A DNA stretch of 64,000 nt from Aeromonas schubertii. GTDB taxonomy: Bacteria > Pseudomonadota > Gammaproteobacteria > Enterobacterales > Aeromonadaceae. The stretch is from NCBI RefSeq assembly GCF_000820105.1, contig NZ_CDDB01000001.1, positions 124,001 to 188,000 on the forward strand, read 5' to 3'. Made by a program: the position numbers and the translations under genes. This document shows, one piece after another, positions 20,422 through 29,556 of the stretch (its first letter is position 1; every line of letters begins with the position of its first letter). Under the pieces are notes generated by a model that was not told the DNA's origin, ran no database searches, and worked only from the letters and a program-made list of their open reading frames with translations.

Positions 20422-22793
20422 ATGCAGCCGGTTACCAACCTTTTCTCCTATCCCCGCTACTGGGCCGAGTGCTACGGCACGGCGCCCTTCCTGCCCATGT
20501 CTCGCAAAGAGATGGACAAGCTCGGCTGGGACAGCTGCGACATCGTGCTGGTGACAGGCGACGCCTATGTGGATCACCCGAGTTTTGGCATGGCGGTGAT
20601 CGGTCCTGCATGCTCGAATCCCAGGGCTTTCGGGTCGGCATCATCGCCCAGCCGGACTGGTCATCGAAGGATGACTTCATGCGCCTGGGTAAGCCCAACC
20701 TCTTCTACGGGGTGACGGCGGGCAACATGGACTCCATGATCAACCGCTACACCGCCGACAAAAAATTGCGCCACGACGACGCCTACACCCCGGGGGATGT
20801 GGGCGGAAAACGGCCGGATCGTGCCACCCTGGTCTATACCCAGCGCTGCAAAGAGGCCTATAAAGAGGTGCCCGTGGTCATCGGCGGCATCGAGGCATCC
20901 CTGCGCCGCATCGCCCACTACGACTACTGGTCCGAGACCATCCGCCGCTCGATCCTCATCGACGCCAAGGCTGACATCCTCATCTACGGCAACGCCGAGC
21001 GCCCCCTGGTGGAGGTGGCCCACCGCATCGCAGGTGGCGAGACCATCGACACCATGCAGGATATTCGCGGCACCGCTGTGATCCGCAAGGAGCCGCTGCC
21101 GGGCTGGCGCGGGGTGGATTCGAGCAAGCTCGACCAGATTGGCCGCATCGATCCCATCCCCAACCCCTATATGGAAGGGGCACCCTGCGCGGACGACGAA
21201 GGCACTGCACCGATGGAGCAGGAGGCCAAGCCCATCCTGGTGCAGCCCCCTAAGCAAAAACCCTGGGAGCTGACCTACGTCAAGCTGCCGGCGTTCGAGC
21301 GGGTAAAGGAAGACAAGGTGCTCTACGCCCACGCCTCGCGCATCCTGCACCACGAGACCAACCCGGGCTGTGCCCGCGCCCTCTCCCAGGCCCACGGGGA
21401 TCGCATCATCTGGGTCAACCCGCCCGCCTTCCCGCTCGAGACCGACGAGATGGACGGGGTGTTCGGCCTGCCCTACCAGCGGGTGCCGCACCCGGCCTAT
21501 GGCAACGAGAAGATCCCGGCCTATGACATGATCAAGACCTCGGTCAACATCATGCGCGGCTGCTTCGGCGGCTGCTCCTTCTGCTCCATCACCGAGCACG
21601 AAGGGCGCATCATCCAGAGCCGCTCGGAAGAGTCGATCCTCAAAGAAATCGAAGAGATCCGCGACAAGGTGCCGGGTTTTACCGGCGTCATCTCGGATCT
21701 GGGCGGCCCCACCGCCAACATGTACCGCTTACGCTGCAAGAGCCCCAAGGCCGAGCAGACCTGTCGGCGCGCCTCCTGCGTCTGGCCGACCATCTGCCCG
21801 CACATGGACACCGACCACAGCCCGACCATCAACCTCTATCGCAAGGCGCGCGACTTGAAGGGCATCAAGAAGATCCTGATCGCCTCCGGCGTGCGTTACG
21901 ACATCGCGGTGGAAGATCCGCGCTACATCAAGGAGCTGGCCAAGTACCACGTCGGCGGCTACCTCAAGATAGCGCCAGAGCACACCGAGGAGGGCCCGCT
22001 CTCCAAGATGATGAAGCCGGGGATGGGCAGCTACTACAGCTTCAAAGAGCTGTTCGACAAATATTCCAAAGAGGCGGGCAAGCAGCAGTACCTGATCCCC
22101 TACTTCATCTCCGCCCACCCGGGCACCACGGATGAAGACATGGTGAACATGGCGCTCTGGATTAAGGCAAACCGCTTCAAGCTCGATCAGGTGCAGAACT
22201 TCTACCCGTCGCCGCTCGCCAACGCCACCACCATGTATTACACCGAGAAAAATCCCCTCAACAAGGTGAGCCGCCAGGGCGGGGATGTGTTCGTGGTGAA
22301 GGGGGAGCGTCGCCGTCGCCTGCACAAGGCGCTGCTGCGCTATCACGATCCGGCCGGCTGGCCGATGATCCGCGAAGCCCTGCTGGAGATGGGCAAGGGT
22401 CACCTTATCGGTAACGGCCCCGACTGCCTGGTGCCGCCGGAAGGTCGTGGCGAACTTAAAGGCAAGGGCGGGGCCGAGCGCAGCCGCAGCAAGGGCCTCA
22501 AGCTCGCGTTGACCCGCCACAGTGCCATCACCCATCAGCGCAGCAATGGGGTTGGCAACAAGGCCGGCAATGGCAAACCGGTGGGGTCTCAGCTCCAGAA
22601 AGGTTCGGGCAACGGCAAGTCTGCTAAACCGGGTGCTGAGCAGGGCGCCGCTCAGGGTAAACCGGCCGGCAAACCCGCCCACAAGGGCAAGACCCCGACC
22701 CGCGCAGGCTCTGCCAAGCCGGGGGCCAAACCCGCCACCCAAGGCGGCAAGCCTGCGGCCAAAGGCAATGGTGCCAAGCGACCGGCTCGGTAA
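20422..22793 (+). pseudogene. ygiQ: ygiQ radical-SAM protein gene with a 2-nt frameshift
   Basis: The translation follows E. coli YgiQ closely on both sides of a break. Frame 1 runs [14 protein letters not shown] to [11 protein letters not shown]; frame 2 resumes at [17 protein letters not shown] and continues to the stop at 22793. The family needs GGT-CGC-ATG-CTC; the sequence reads GGT-CCTGC-ATG-CTC around 20605-20609, two extra bases. Frame 2 holds the radical-SAM cluster CFGGCSFC (CX3CX2C), a UPF0313 core, and a Lys/Gly/Ala-rich C-terminal tail. Biochemical function of YgiQ is not established. Start chosen for AGGTGG 5 bp upstream; TATAAT lies at 20396-20401. A sequencing error is possible because the remainder is intact. 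Confidence 0.85.
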
Positions 22794-22821
22794 TATTTCC
22801 TGCTTTGAAAGTGGGAGAAAT

Positions 22822-22850
22822 AAAAAGGCGACCAGATGGTCGTCTTTTTT
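22822..22850 (+). terminator. Terminator after ygiQ
   Basis: A stem aaaaaggcgacc / ggtcgtcttttt (one G-T pair) with loop agat ends in a six-T run. It marks the left edge of the AT-rich accessory segment. Confidence 0.75.
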
Positions 22851-22899
22851 ATTTAATAAAGATCAGCTGACATAACTCCTGTATTTTAAGTGATTTTAA

Positions 22900-23757
22900 T
22901 TATTGTCGTGTGTTGTTGATTTTTTGAGCCAATATATCCAATCTGGCTTGATCATTAATTAGACCAGTGTAAAATATTGAATACCAATTATTTGGTGTGT
23001 CATATTCTTTATCTTTTGCATTTCTATATCTTTCTATATAGGATTTGAGGTCTCTACCTGTTATATGTTGTGGTGGTTGTGGCAGAACTAAATCTAATAA
23101 GTCATGTGCTCGTTCACTTAGGTCACTCCAGTGTTTTTCAAACCAGCCTTGAGTCGCATCATTATTAATCACTTCATTCAAATGGAATTGAATGATACCT
23201 ATTTGAGGATGGCTGTCATTAATTGCGACTATAGATATTTTTGGTGTTTCAAACATCCCTTCAAATAAGGTTGTATATAACCTCTGCCCTAAAAAGGTAT
23301 CGAAAAATGGATGAATCGCTCTCTCACTAGCTGTGTTTCCTTTTACCTTGATGCCACGTAGAGAGTTACAGTTACATGCGGGAATTAAATTTTTAGAATA
23401 AAATGAAAATTCAGGATATAGATCTTTAGGAAGATAGTGGTCAAGAGTCCCATTACCTGGTCCTCCGCACATGGGGCAGATATTTGGAGATAACTTTCTT
23501 CGGAAATGTTCAATGAATTCCAATCTTCCTTTAGGTGCATTATCGTAGTGTGTAATGAGTGATTTTTTAAATTTATCTCCAGCGATTTTTGATGTGATAG
23601 ACCATGGGTCACCACCATGCTCAGTGTATTTTTCATATTGCTCAATAAAAACAGCATGATTATTTAAAAGTTCAGGGTAGCTACCAAGCTTGGTATTTTC
23701 AGCTAAAAGCTGCAACTCTTCGGTATCATTTATATGAGGTGGATTAATGGCCTTCAT
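22900..23757 (-). CDS. HNH endonuclease, TIGR02646/PtuB-like partner of an ATPase
   Basis: 285 residues. A zinc-finger HNH core lies at about 94-131: CPMC (Cys94, Cys97), TLDHYLPK with Asp106-His107 as the metal/base pair, the second-helix part PEFSFYSKNLIPA, then Cys128-X-Cys130-Asn. This LDH(F/Y)LPK...NL(I/V)P.C arrangement is typical of the TIGR02646 nucleases found with Septu (PtuB) and some retrons. Its start overlaps the ATPase stop by 14 bp, indicating translational coupling. Both genes are strongly AT-rich with AT-ending codons, unlike the neighbours, which indicates horizontal acquisition. A role in phage defence by DNA cleavage is inferred from family and pairing. Confidence 0.8.
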   Translation of the reverse strand: MKAINPPHINDTEELQLLAENTKLGSYPELLNNHAVFIEQYEKYTEHGGDPWSITSKIAGDKFKKSLITHYDNAPKGRLEFIEHFRRKLSPNICPMCGGPGNGTLDHYLPKDLYPEFSFYSKNLIPACNCNSLRGIKVKGNTASERAIHPFFDTFLGQRLYTTLFEGMFETPKISIVAINDSHPQIGIIQFHLNEVINNDATQGWFEKHWSDLSERAHDLLDLVLPQPPQHITGRDLKSYIERYRNAKDKEYDTPNNWYSIFYTGLINDQARLDILAQKINNTRQ

Positions 23758-25429
23758 CTACAGCCTCAATATCTAATTTTCTACGAAGGTACATAACAAC
23801 ATCAGCGGAAAGTTCAGATTCAAGTTCTTTTAAAATGTTAATTCTATCTTGATGTTTCACAGGGAAATTAGCAAGCAAATCCTCAACTAATGCATTAGTT
23901 ATTTCATCTTCAAACACAAAGTATGAAATTGAACCTATATCCGCACCAAATGTTTTTAGTCTGGGGTTTTGAATTGTTATCTGCCCATCAGGGGCTTCTT
24001 TGAATACAAGAACTTGTGTTCTTGGTACTTCACGAACAAAGTAAGCTGAATGTGTTGCAATAATTGCAATGGAGCCTGTTAATTTAAGTAAACGATCCAG
24101 AACTCTGACAAATTTTGATATAAAATTCGGATGAAGGTGTGTTTCTGGTTCATCAAGTAAAACAAGAGTTCCATTTTCTACAAATAGACATGCTTGAACA
24201 AGAAATTTAATAAATGCTAGCTGACCGCTACTCAAAGGGAAAATATTACTATTCAAAAGAAGCATCGGGTCCGCATTATTAATAATTGCTCCCTGGATCT
24301 CGAGTTTTGCCTGCTCTCCCCCGTGATTTAGTTTCAGTAAAGGAATGTAATATTTATCTTTTATTCTTATGATGTGGCTAGATTTGACAGACAAATCTTT
24401 ATCTAAAGGCACTACAATATTTTTAATGTTAGGTAAGAAATTAATACTTTCTTTAAACAACTCCCATCGATTATGTTCACCGATGGACTCTTCAGAACGG
24501 ATAAGCTGAATACAAAGTTCGCAAAATCCTCGAGAATTTTTAGCTCTTGCATTTCTATTAAGAATCAATCGTCGATACTTAATTCGCTTATTGGCTCTTT
24601 CTGGTGGAAAGGTATTCATCGTCTCACCGGGGGTTGCTATGGCTAGTAAGCGACTAATTAAAGGCCTGCTTTGTGTGCGATCAAAAAACCTTTCATCACC
24701 TTTTATCAATGAGTTCACTATGGTGCGAAGAGCTTGACTTTTTCCTAAGCCATTTCTACCAATAAGCATGCACATTCTTTTTGGTAGGATACTATTTGTT
24801 TCGAAATTTATGTCAAATGTGTGATAATGAGAGAAACCTGCAAGCGCGTAAGAAAGTGATAGATCGGTTGATATATTTGAGAAGTTCTCATATTCAATAC
24901 CATCAAGGATAGTCTCGGCATTGTGAAAAGCAAAGAAACGCCCTGACTCTCTCATGAAAGCCAAGTTAAACACATTTGTTTTAATCGCAGCGTTTACTAA
25001 TTTAATTTTATGAGATATACGTTTAGATGCAACCAAGTCATTTAAAGCTAATAATAATTTATTGGATTCTTGAACGCCATGCGTCTCAATAAAGTGTCTA
25101 TAGTCTTGCATTTCACCTTGCAATGTGAAGAAATCTGGCAACTCGCTTGCTTCAAATATACGAGAGCTTTTAGATATTCTTCCGTTTTCTTCAACGTGCT
25201 CCCCCTCTGATAAAAAACCAAGAAATAATTGGCCCTCTATTAATTTTTTGTTGTCATCATAATTAATGAAATATCTATATCTGCATTTGTATTTGAAGTC
25301 ATTCCAACTGTCGTCTGTAGGACAAAAAATAATTGATGGCGCAACTATTCTTTTGATGTTTAGATGGTTATTACCAAAATATACTTTAAATGAGCTGTCT
25401 TTATCTTTATCTACATCAAATAAATTCAT
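23744..25429 (-). CDS. ABC/AAA-type ATPase, PtuA-like (Septu-like defence module)
   Basis: 561 residues from MNLFDVDKDK. An upstream GTG at 25477 would add 16 residues but lies inside a repeat shared with the neighbouring mobile element, so it is less likely. Motifs: Walker A GRNGLGKS (224-231), signature LSSGQ (399-403), Walker B LVLLDEPETHLHP (422-434) and switch His460 in ATHS. This order is that of SMC/RecF-like ATPases such as PtuA. About 220 residues precede Walker A, whereas in canonical family members it is near the N-terminus; no motif was recognised in that extension. A helical tail follows the ATPase core. The downstream HNH gene overlaps it by 14 bp. Base use is AT-rich. Confidence 0.78.
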   Translation of the reverse strand: MNLFDVDKDKDSSFKVYFGNNHLNIKRIVAPSIIFCPTDDSWNDFKYKCRYRYFINYDDNKKLIEGQLFLGFLSEGEHVEENGRISKSSRIFEASELPDFFTLQGEMQDYRHFIETHGVQESNKLLLALNDLVASKRISHKIKLVNAAIKTNVFNLAFMRESGRFFAFHNAETILDGIEYENFSNISTDLSLSYALAGFSHYHTFDINFETNSILPKRMCMLIGRNGLGKSQALRTIVNSLIKGDERFFDRTQSRPLISRLLAIATPGETMNTFPPERANKRIKYRRLILNRNARAKNSRGFCELCIQLIRSEESIGEHNRWELFKESINFLPNIKNIVVPLDKDLSVKSSHIIRIKDKYYIPLLKLNHGGEQAKLEIQGAIINNADPMLLLNSNIFPLSSGQLAFIKFLVQACLFVENGTLVLLDEPETHLHPNFISKFVRVLDRLLKLTGSIAIIATHSAYFVREVPRTQVLVFKEAPDGQITIQNPRLKTFGADIGSISYFVFEDEITNALVEDLLANFPVKHQDRINILKELESELSADVVMYLRRKLDIEAVDEGH

Positions 25430-25461
25430 TATGGTAAGTCCATATATTAATGAGAAAAAGG

Positions 25462-25480
25462 ATTCTGGGACACCCACCTT
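25462..25480 (+). repeat. RAYT-element end box, copy 1 (next to the ATPase gene start)
   Basis: ATTCTGGGACACCCACCTT, preceded by ATTAATGAG at 25446-25454, matches the left end of the neighbouring element (box at 25778) at the same relative spacing. It lies about 33 bp upstream of the chosen ATPase start codon. Confidence 0.6.
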
Positions 25481-25853
25481 TGTGTGTGAGGCGTATCACC
25501 ACCAAATCCCACGCTACCGCCCGAAGATGAAAATGGGACAGTCACCATTTTGAGTGGCTCATAGTGGGTAACGCTTGCGTATCATTTTCATCCGGCAAGG
25601 CTACCGCCCCTGAATTTCAGCCTCCAGTCTGCTGCTGTTAACCTGCGATATGGCGCTGGCCTGGCTCATGGGTGACTCCGGTGAGACGGTTGCCAAACGG
25701 CTATGTTAGCGAGCGAGGCGGGGGAGGGAAGAGGGAGATGATAGTTTCCTGAGCAAGATCAATAAATTAATGAGCAGATTCTGGGACATCCACCATTTTG
25801 ACAGGGGCGTAGTGCTCTGCTGGACTTGAGGCATCACTGCCGAGGAACTTGCC
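25481..25853. other. Intergenic stretch between the ATPase gene and the RAYT transposase
   Basis: No gene is supported here. It contains a degenerate box at 25531-25551 (AAATGGGACAGTCACCATTTT), returns to GC-rich sequence by about 25600, and ends in the element's left end at 25778-25800 and the transposase ribosome site GAGGAA. It looks like remnants of one or more insertion elements. Confidence 0.5.
25531..25551 (+). repeat. RAYT-element end box, copy 2 (degenerate)
   Basis: TGGGACA-GT-CACCATTTT differs by two bases from TGGGACA-TC-CACCATTTT at 25782. It is probably an old end of the same element family. Confidence 0.5.
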
Positions 25854-27006
25854 ATGACCATCGCCCGTTCACGTCAAATCAGCTTGCAGGATACGCCCTA
25901 CTACCACGTGGTGAGCCGCTGCGTGCGGCGGGCCTTCCTGTGTGGGGAAGATGCCCACTCGGGGCAGAGTTACGAGCACCGACGCCAGTGGGTGGTAGAC
26001 CGGCTGGGTCAGCTGTCGCGGCTCTTTGCCATCGGCATCTGCGCCTACGCGGTGATGAGCAACCACTACCATCTGGTGCTGAAAGTGGAGGCCGAGCAGG
26101 CGCAGGGTTGGAGCGAGCGGGAGGTGGCCGAGCGCTGGGCCGGGTTGTTCCAGTGGCCGCTGCTGGTGCGCCGCTGGTATCAGGGGGATGTCCTGATTGA
26201 GCCAGAGCTGGCGGTAGTGCAAGGGTTGATAGAGCAGTGGCGAGAGCGGCTCTACTCTATCAGCTGGTTTGCGCGCCTGCTCAATGAAGGGCTGGCCCGT
26301 CAGGCCAATCAGGAAGATAGCTGCAAGGGCCACTTCTGGGAGGGGCGCTTCAAGAGCCAAGCCCTGCTGACCGAGTCGGCGCTGCTCGCCTGCATGGCCT
26401 ATGTGGAGCTAAACCCGGTGCGAGCAAAACTGGCTGAGACACCGGAGGAGAGCGACTACACCAGCATCAGCCAGCGTCTCGGCCGTGCCCAAACCACCGA
26501 GTTACCGCCCCTGCTACTGCCGTTTGCCAAGAAAGATGAAGCCAAATCACTTCCCTACACCTTCAGCGACTATCTGGCGCTGGTTGACTGGACTGGCCGA
26601 GCCATCCGCGATGACAAGCGGGGCCATATCCCTGCGGCGCTTTCCCCCATCCTGCAACGGTTGCAACTCGACGGTGACGACTGGCTCAAGCAGGTGAGGC
26701 TGTTCAAACGAAGCGGCATCCGGGCCGTCGGTCACGGCATGGCGCGAGAGCGTTACGCCCAGCACTGCGGGCAGCGACGGTGTCATCAGCCAGCTGACTG
26801 AATTCGCCCCTATACAGTGTTTGAAGTTGTATGGTGATTAGGTTCACCAAGTAACTGGCTTTGTGCGAGCCGGCGAGCGCCCAGATTCCTGCTGACTTGG
26901 GCCTGCCTTTCTGATGATTTCCACGTAGTGATCAACACAGAATCCCCTCACGGGGGTGATCAGCAAACGTCTTTACTGCAACGGTGGATGTCCCAAATTA
27001 GAGAAT
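25778..27006 (+). mobile_element. RAYT/IS200-like element with 13-bp inverted ends
   Basis: The left box ATTCTGGGACATCCACC (25778) and the right box GGTGGATGTCCCA (26983, inverted) flank a single Y1-family transposase gene. The shared inverted core is TGGGACATCCACC. The right end abuts the stop codon (27006-27008) of the next gene on the minus strand, so insertion occurred just beyond that gene. No clear target duplication was seen, as expected for a HUH transposase. Confidence 0.65.
25854..26801 (+). CDS. REP-associated tyrosine transposase-like protein (Y1_Tnp, HUH family)
   Basis: 315 residues; ATG follows GAGGAA. The HUH motif NHYHLVL has His71 and His73. The preceding AVMSN and the later motifs GHFWEGRFKSQALL and YVELNPVRAKL are characteristic of RAYT/TnpA_REP proteins. 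The catalytic tyrosine is expected in the helix after HUH; I cannot fix which one by eye. These enzymes nick and join single strands at palindromic ends. The gene is GC-rich like the host chromosome and intact, so it may be active or domesticated. It neighbours the AT-rich defence genes but differs from them in composition. Confidence 0.85.
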   Translation: MTIARSRQISLQDTPYYHVVSRCVRRAFLCGEDAHSGQSYEHRRQWVVDRLGQLSRLFAIGICAYAVMSNHYHLVLKVEAEQAQGWSEREVAERWAGLFQWPLLVRRWYQGDVLIEPELAVVQGLIEQWRERLYSISWFARLLNEGLARQANQEDSCKGHFWEGRFKSQALLTESALLACMAYVELNPVRAKLAETPEESDYTSISQRLGRAQTTELPPLLLPFAKKDEAKSLPYTFSDYLALVDWTGRAIRDDKRGHIPAALSPILQRLQLDGDDWLKQVRLFKRSGIRAVGHGMARERYAQHCGQRRCHQPAD

Positions 27007-27638
27007 CATTTCAGTAGCGCCTCCAGCATGGGGGGGTGGTACTGGGTGAGCCCCTTCTTGCGAAGCGTCTCGGCGCTGTAGAGGGTGATGCCCTCTTGCC
27101 GATGGCAGAGTTCCTGATAGTGGCGATATCGACACTGGTGATAGAGGGCTGAGTCCTGCATGACCTGGCGGCCGATAAGGCAAAAGATGGCTATCCCCAT
27201 GGCCAGGCTGCCCATCTGATCCCAGGTCTGCGGTGGAATGACCCCGAGACGGGCAGCCTGGATCCCGCTGAGGGCCAGTAGCCCCATACCACATAAGAGC
27301 TTTAGCAGGGCCAAATTCGTCAACTTGTTGGCCATCACAGTGGGTGAGAAGAAGTAGACCTCGCTCAGGTGGCTAAGAGGTTCGTTAAACACGATCCCGC
27401 GCATATTGATGGTGGTCTCCACCGTGGTGATGCCCCTTCGCAAGAGATGCGCCTCTTCCCAACGGGTCACCCAGGCACACAGAGCGACAGGGTAGATGAC
27501 CAGAATGATGGCGAAGTAGAGGGGCAGGGCGCTCAGACCCATCGTCATGGCGAGCAGGGAGAGGGCGATCAGAATATAGGGTTTGAGTGCATTCCAGAGA
27601 ATGTGCATAAAAAAACGAAAGTGGAGAAAAGGGGCCAT
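27006..27638 (-). CDS. Putative membrane protein of unknown function
   Basis: 210 residues. Hydrophobic spans near residues 18-35, 38-58, 110-125 and 145-160 suggest about four membrane helices. The rest is polar with a Cys/His/Tyr-rich segment (YHQCRYRHYQELCHRQ) and no recognised motif. Start choice is uncertain: a second ATG at 27608 (MHILWNALK) is equally plausible and neither has a strong ribosome site. The stop codon touches the right end of the RAYT element, so the original 3' flank has been replaced. It is divergent from maeA. Confidence 0.6.
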   Translation of the reverse strand: MAPFLHFRFFMHILWNALKPYILIALSLLAMTMGLSALPLYFAIILVIYPVALCAWVTRWEEAHLLRRGITTVETTINMRGIVFNEPLSHLSEVYFFSPTVMANKLTNLALLKLLCGMGLLALSGIQAARLGVIPPQTWDQMGSLAMGIAIFCLIGRQVMQDSALYHQCRYRHYQELCHRQEGITLYSAETLRKKGLTQYHPPMLEALLK

Positions 27639-27805
27639 TTTGGGAAGCAGGATTGGCTGCGTCTATACCCGTTCAAGGTGTTGTCAGATGAAGCGTCACC
27701 GGCTTTATGCCCGGGCTCACAAAACCGGCCATACAAACGTCATATGATTGATTTCATTATGAGTCTTGCTCTTCGGGCTGCGAGCCCATCACCCAAAACA
27801 AGAGA

Positions 27806-29527
27806 ATGACTATGGCAACTGGACAATATCTGCTCTGGAAGGATGCAGAGGGCAATGCGTTTCGTCCCGTCTCCCTGACCGGCACCGATCTGCTCAATAA
27901 CCGCTACCTCAACAAGGGCACCGCCTTCACCGAGCAGGAGCGCGCCGATTTCGACCTTGATGGCCTGCTGCCGCCCCAGGTTCAGACCTTCGAGGCCCAG
28001 CTCGAGCGGGTCTATGAGGGCTTCAAGAGCGCCTGTAGCGACATCGAGAAGTATCAGAACCTGCGAGCACTGCAAGACAGAAACGAGACCCTCTTCTACG
28101 CCCTGCTGTCGCGTCACGTGGAGGAGATGACCCCCTATATCTATACCCCGACTGTCGGCAAGGCGTGTCAGGAGTTCAGCCACCGCTTCCAGAAGCCGCG
28201 CGGTCTCTATATCACACCGGGCAATGTGGATGACATGGGCAGTCAGGCTCGTCACTTCGATGCCAAGTCGATCCGCATCATCGTAGTCACCGACAGCCAG
28301 GGGATCCTGGGTATCGGCGATCAGGGGGTCGGCGGCATGGGTATCCCCATCGGCAAGCTCTCCCTCTATACCCTGGCTGCCGGCATTCATCCTGCCTGCT
28401 GTCTGCCCATTGCCCTCGACGTGGGCACCGACAACCAGACGCTGCTCGATGATCCCATGTATCTGGGTCAGCCGCACAAGCGGATCCGTGGCAAGGAGTA
28501 TGAAGCCTTCATCGACAAGTTTGTTCAGGGGGTGCGTCGCCACTTCCCCAACGCCGTGCTGCAGTGGGAGGATTTCAGCAAGTCCAACGCCTTTGACAAT
28601 CTGGCTCGCTATCAGCAGGCGCTCCCCTCGTTTAACGATGACATTCAGGGCACAGGGGCCGTGGTGCTGGCCGGCATCATTGGTGCCGTCAAGGCCAAGG
28701 GAGAAACCCTGGCCCACCAGAATTACCTGGTCTATGGCGCCGGCGCCGGTGGGGTGGGGGTGGCCGATCAGATCTGCGCCGGCCTCATTCGCGAGGGGCT
28801 CGATCCCCAGGCGGCGCGCGATCGCATCTATATCCTCGACACCCAGGGGTTGGTGTGTGACAACCGCGAGGGGCTCGATGAGTACAAGCGCCGCTACGCC
28901 AAGTCGGGCACCCTGCTGGCCAAGTGGCAGACGGAACAACCGGGCCGGGCGAATCTCGCCGATGTGCTGCGCCATGTGCCCATCACCGTGTTGCTGGGCA
29001 CCAGCGGATCCGGTGGCGCCTTTGAGGAGCAACACATTCAGCTGATGCTCGAGCACAGTGAACGCCCCATGGTCTTCCCCCTCTCCAACCCCACCGCCAA
29101 CTGCGAGGCGCTGCCCGAGGATATCTACCGCTGGAGCCAGGGGCGCGCCATCGTTGCCACCGGCAGTCCCTTCGCACCGGTCGACTATGAAGGGCGCCGC
29201 GTGCGCATCGGTCAGGGTAACAACGTCTTCATCTTCCCGGGGGTGGGGTTGGCCGCCATTGTCGGGCAGGTACGCGAGATTACCCCTGACATGTTCACCA
29301 CCGCAGCGTTTGCCCTCTCGGAGTGCGTCGCCATCAAGGATCTGGAGCTGGGTACCGTCTACCCGCCGATCCGCGATCTGCGCGCCATCTCGGTTCATGT
29401 GGCAACCGCCGTGCTCAGAGAAATCGTGCGCCGGGACCCGGGTCATCCCCTGATCGGCCAGGATCTCGAACAGCATCTCCTCAGCCATATGTGGGAGCCC
29501 CTCTACCTGCCTTATCGCAAGGTGTGA
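27806..29527 (+). CDS. maeA: NAD-dependent malic enzyme
   Basis: 573 residues, close to E. coli MaeA/SfcA (565). It catalyses oxidative decarboxylation of malate to pyruvate. Seen: YTPTVGKACQ near the front, the catalytic-region motif GILGIGDQGVGGMGIPIGK, the metal-binding FNDDIQGTGAVVLAG, the Rossmann fold GAGAGGVGVADQI, then LSNPTANCEALPEDIY and FIFPGVGL. These are the malic-enzyme signatures in order. Two in-frame ATGs (27806 and 27812) are possible. It stands alone, divergent from the membrane protein and convergent with the small lipoprotein. Confidence 0.95.
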   Translation: MTMATGQYLLWKDAEGNAFRPVSLTGTDLLNNRYLNKGTAFTEQERADFDLDGLLPPQVQTFEAQLERVYEGFKSACSDIEKYQNLRALQDRNETLFYALLSRHVEEMTPYIYTPTVGKACQEFSHRFQKPRGLYITPGNVDDMGSQARHFDAKSIRIIVVTDSQGILGIGDQGVGGMGIPIGKLSLYTLAAGIHPACCLPIALDVGTDNQTLLDDPMYLGQPHKRIRGKEYEAFIDKFVQGVRRHFPNAVLQWEDFSKSNAFDNLARYQQALPSFNDDIQGTGAVVLAGIIGAVKAKGETLAHQNYLVYGAGAGGVGVADQICAGLIREGLDPQAARDRIYILDTQGLVCDNREGLDEYKRRYAKSGTLLAKWQTEQPGRANLADVLRHVPITVLLGTSGSGGAFEEQHIQLMLEHSERPMVFPLSNPTANCEALPEDIYRWSQGRAIVATGSPFAPVDYEGRRVRIGQGNNVFIFPGVGLAAIVGQVREITPDMFTTAAFALSECVAIKDLELGTVYPPIRDLRAISVHVATAVLREIVRRDPGHPLIGQDLEQHLLSHMWEPLYLPYRKV

Positions 29528-29534
29528 CCTGACA

Positions 29535-29556
29535 AGGGATGGCTCATGCCATCCCT
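29535..29556. terminator. Hairpin between convergent maeA and lipoprotein genes
   Basis: A perfect 9-bp stem agggatggc / gccatccct with loop tcat overlaps the stop codon of the minus-strand gene. T-runs are weak on both sides, so terminator strength is uncertain. Confidence 0.45.

Noticed and set aside
22900-25429. Retron or BREX/restriction locus
   Set aside because: No reverse transcriptase, msr/msd-like region, methylase or helicase gene accompanies the ATPase/HNH pair.
25430-25477. GTG start that would lengthen the ATPase by 16 residues
   Set aside because: The added sequence lies within a repeat shared with the neighbouring element; the ATG at 25429 is preferred.
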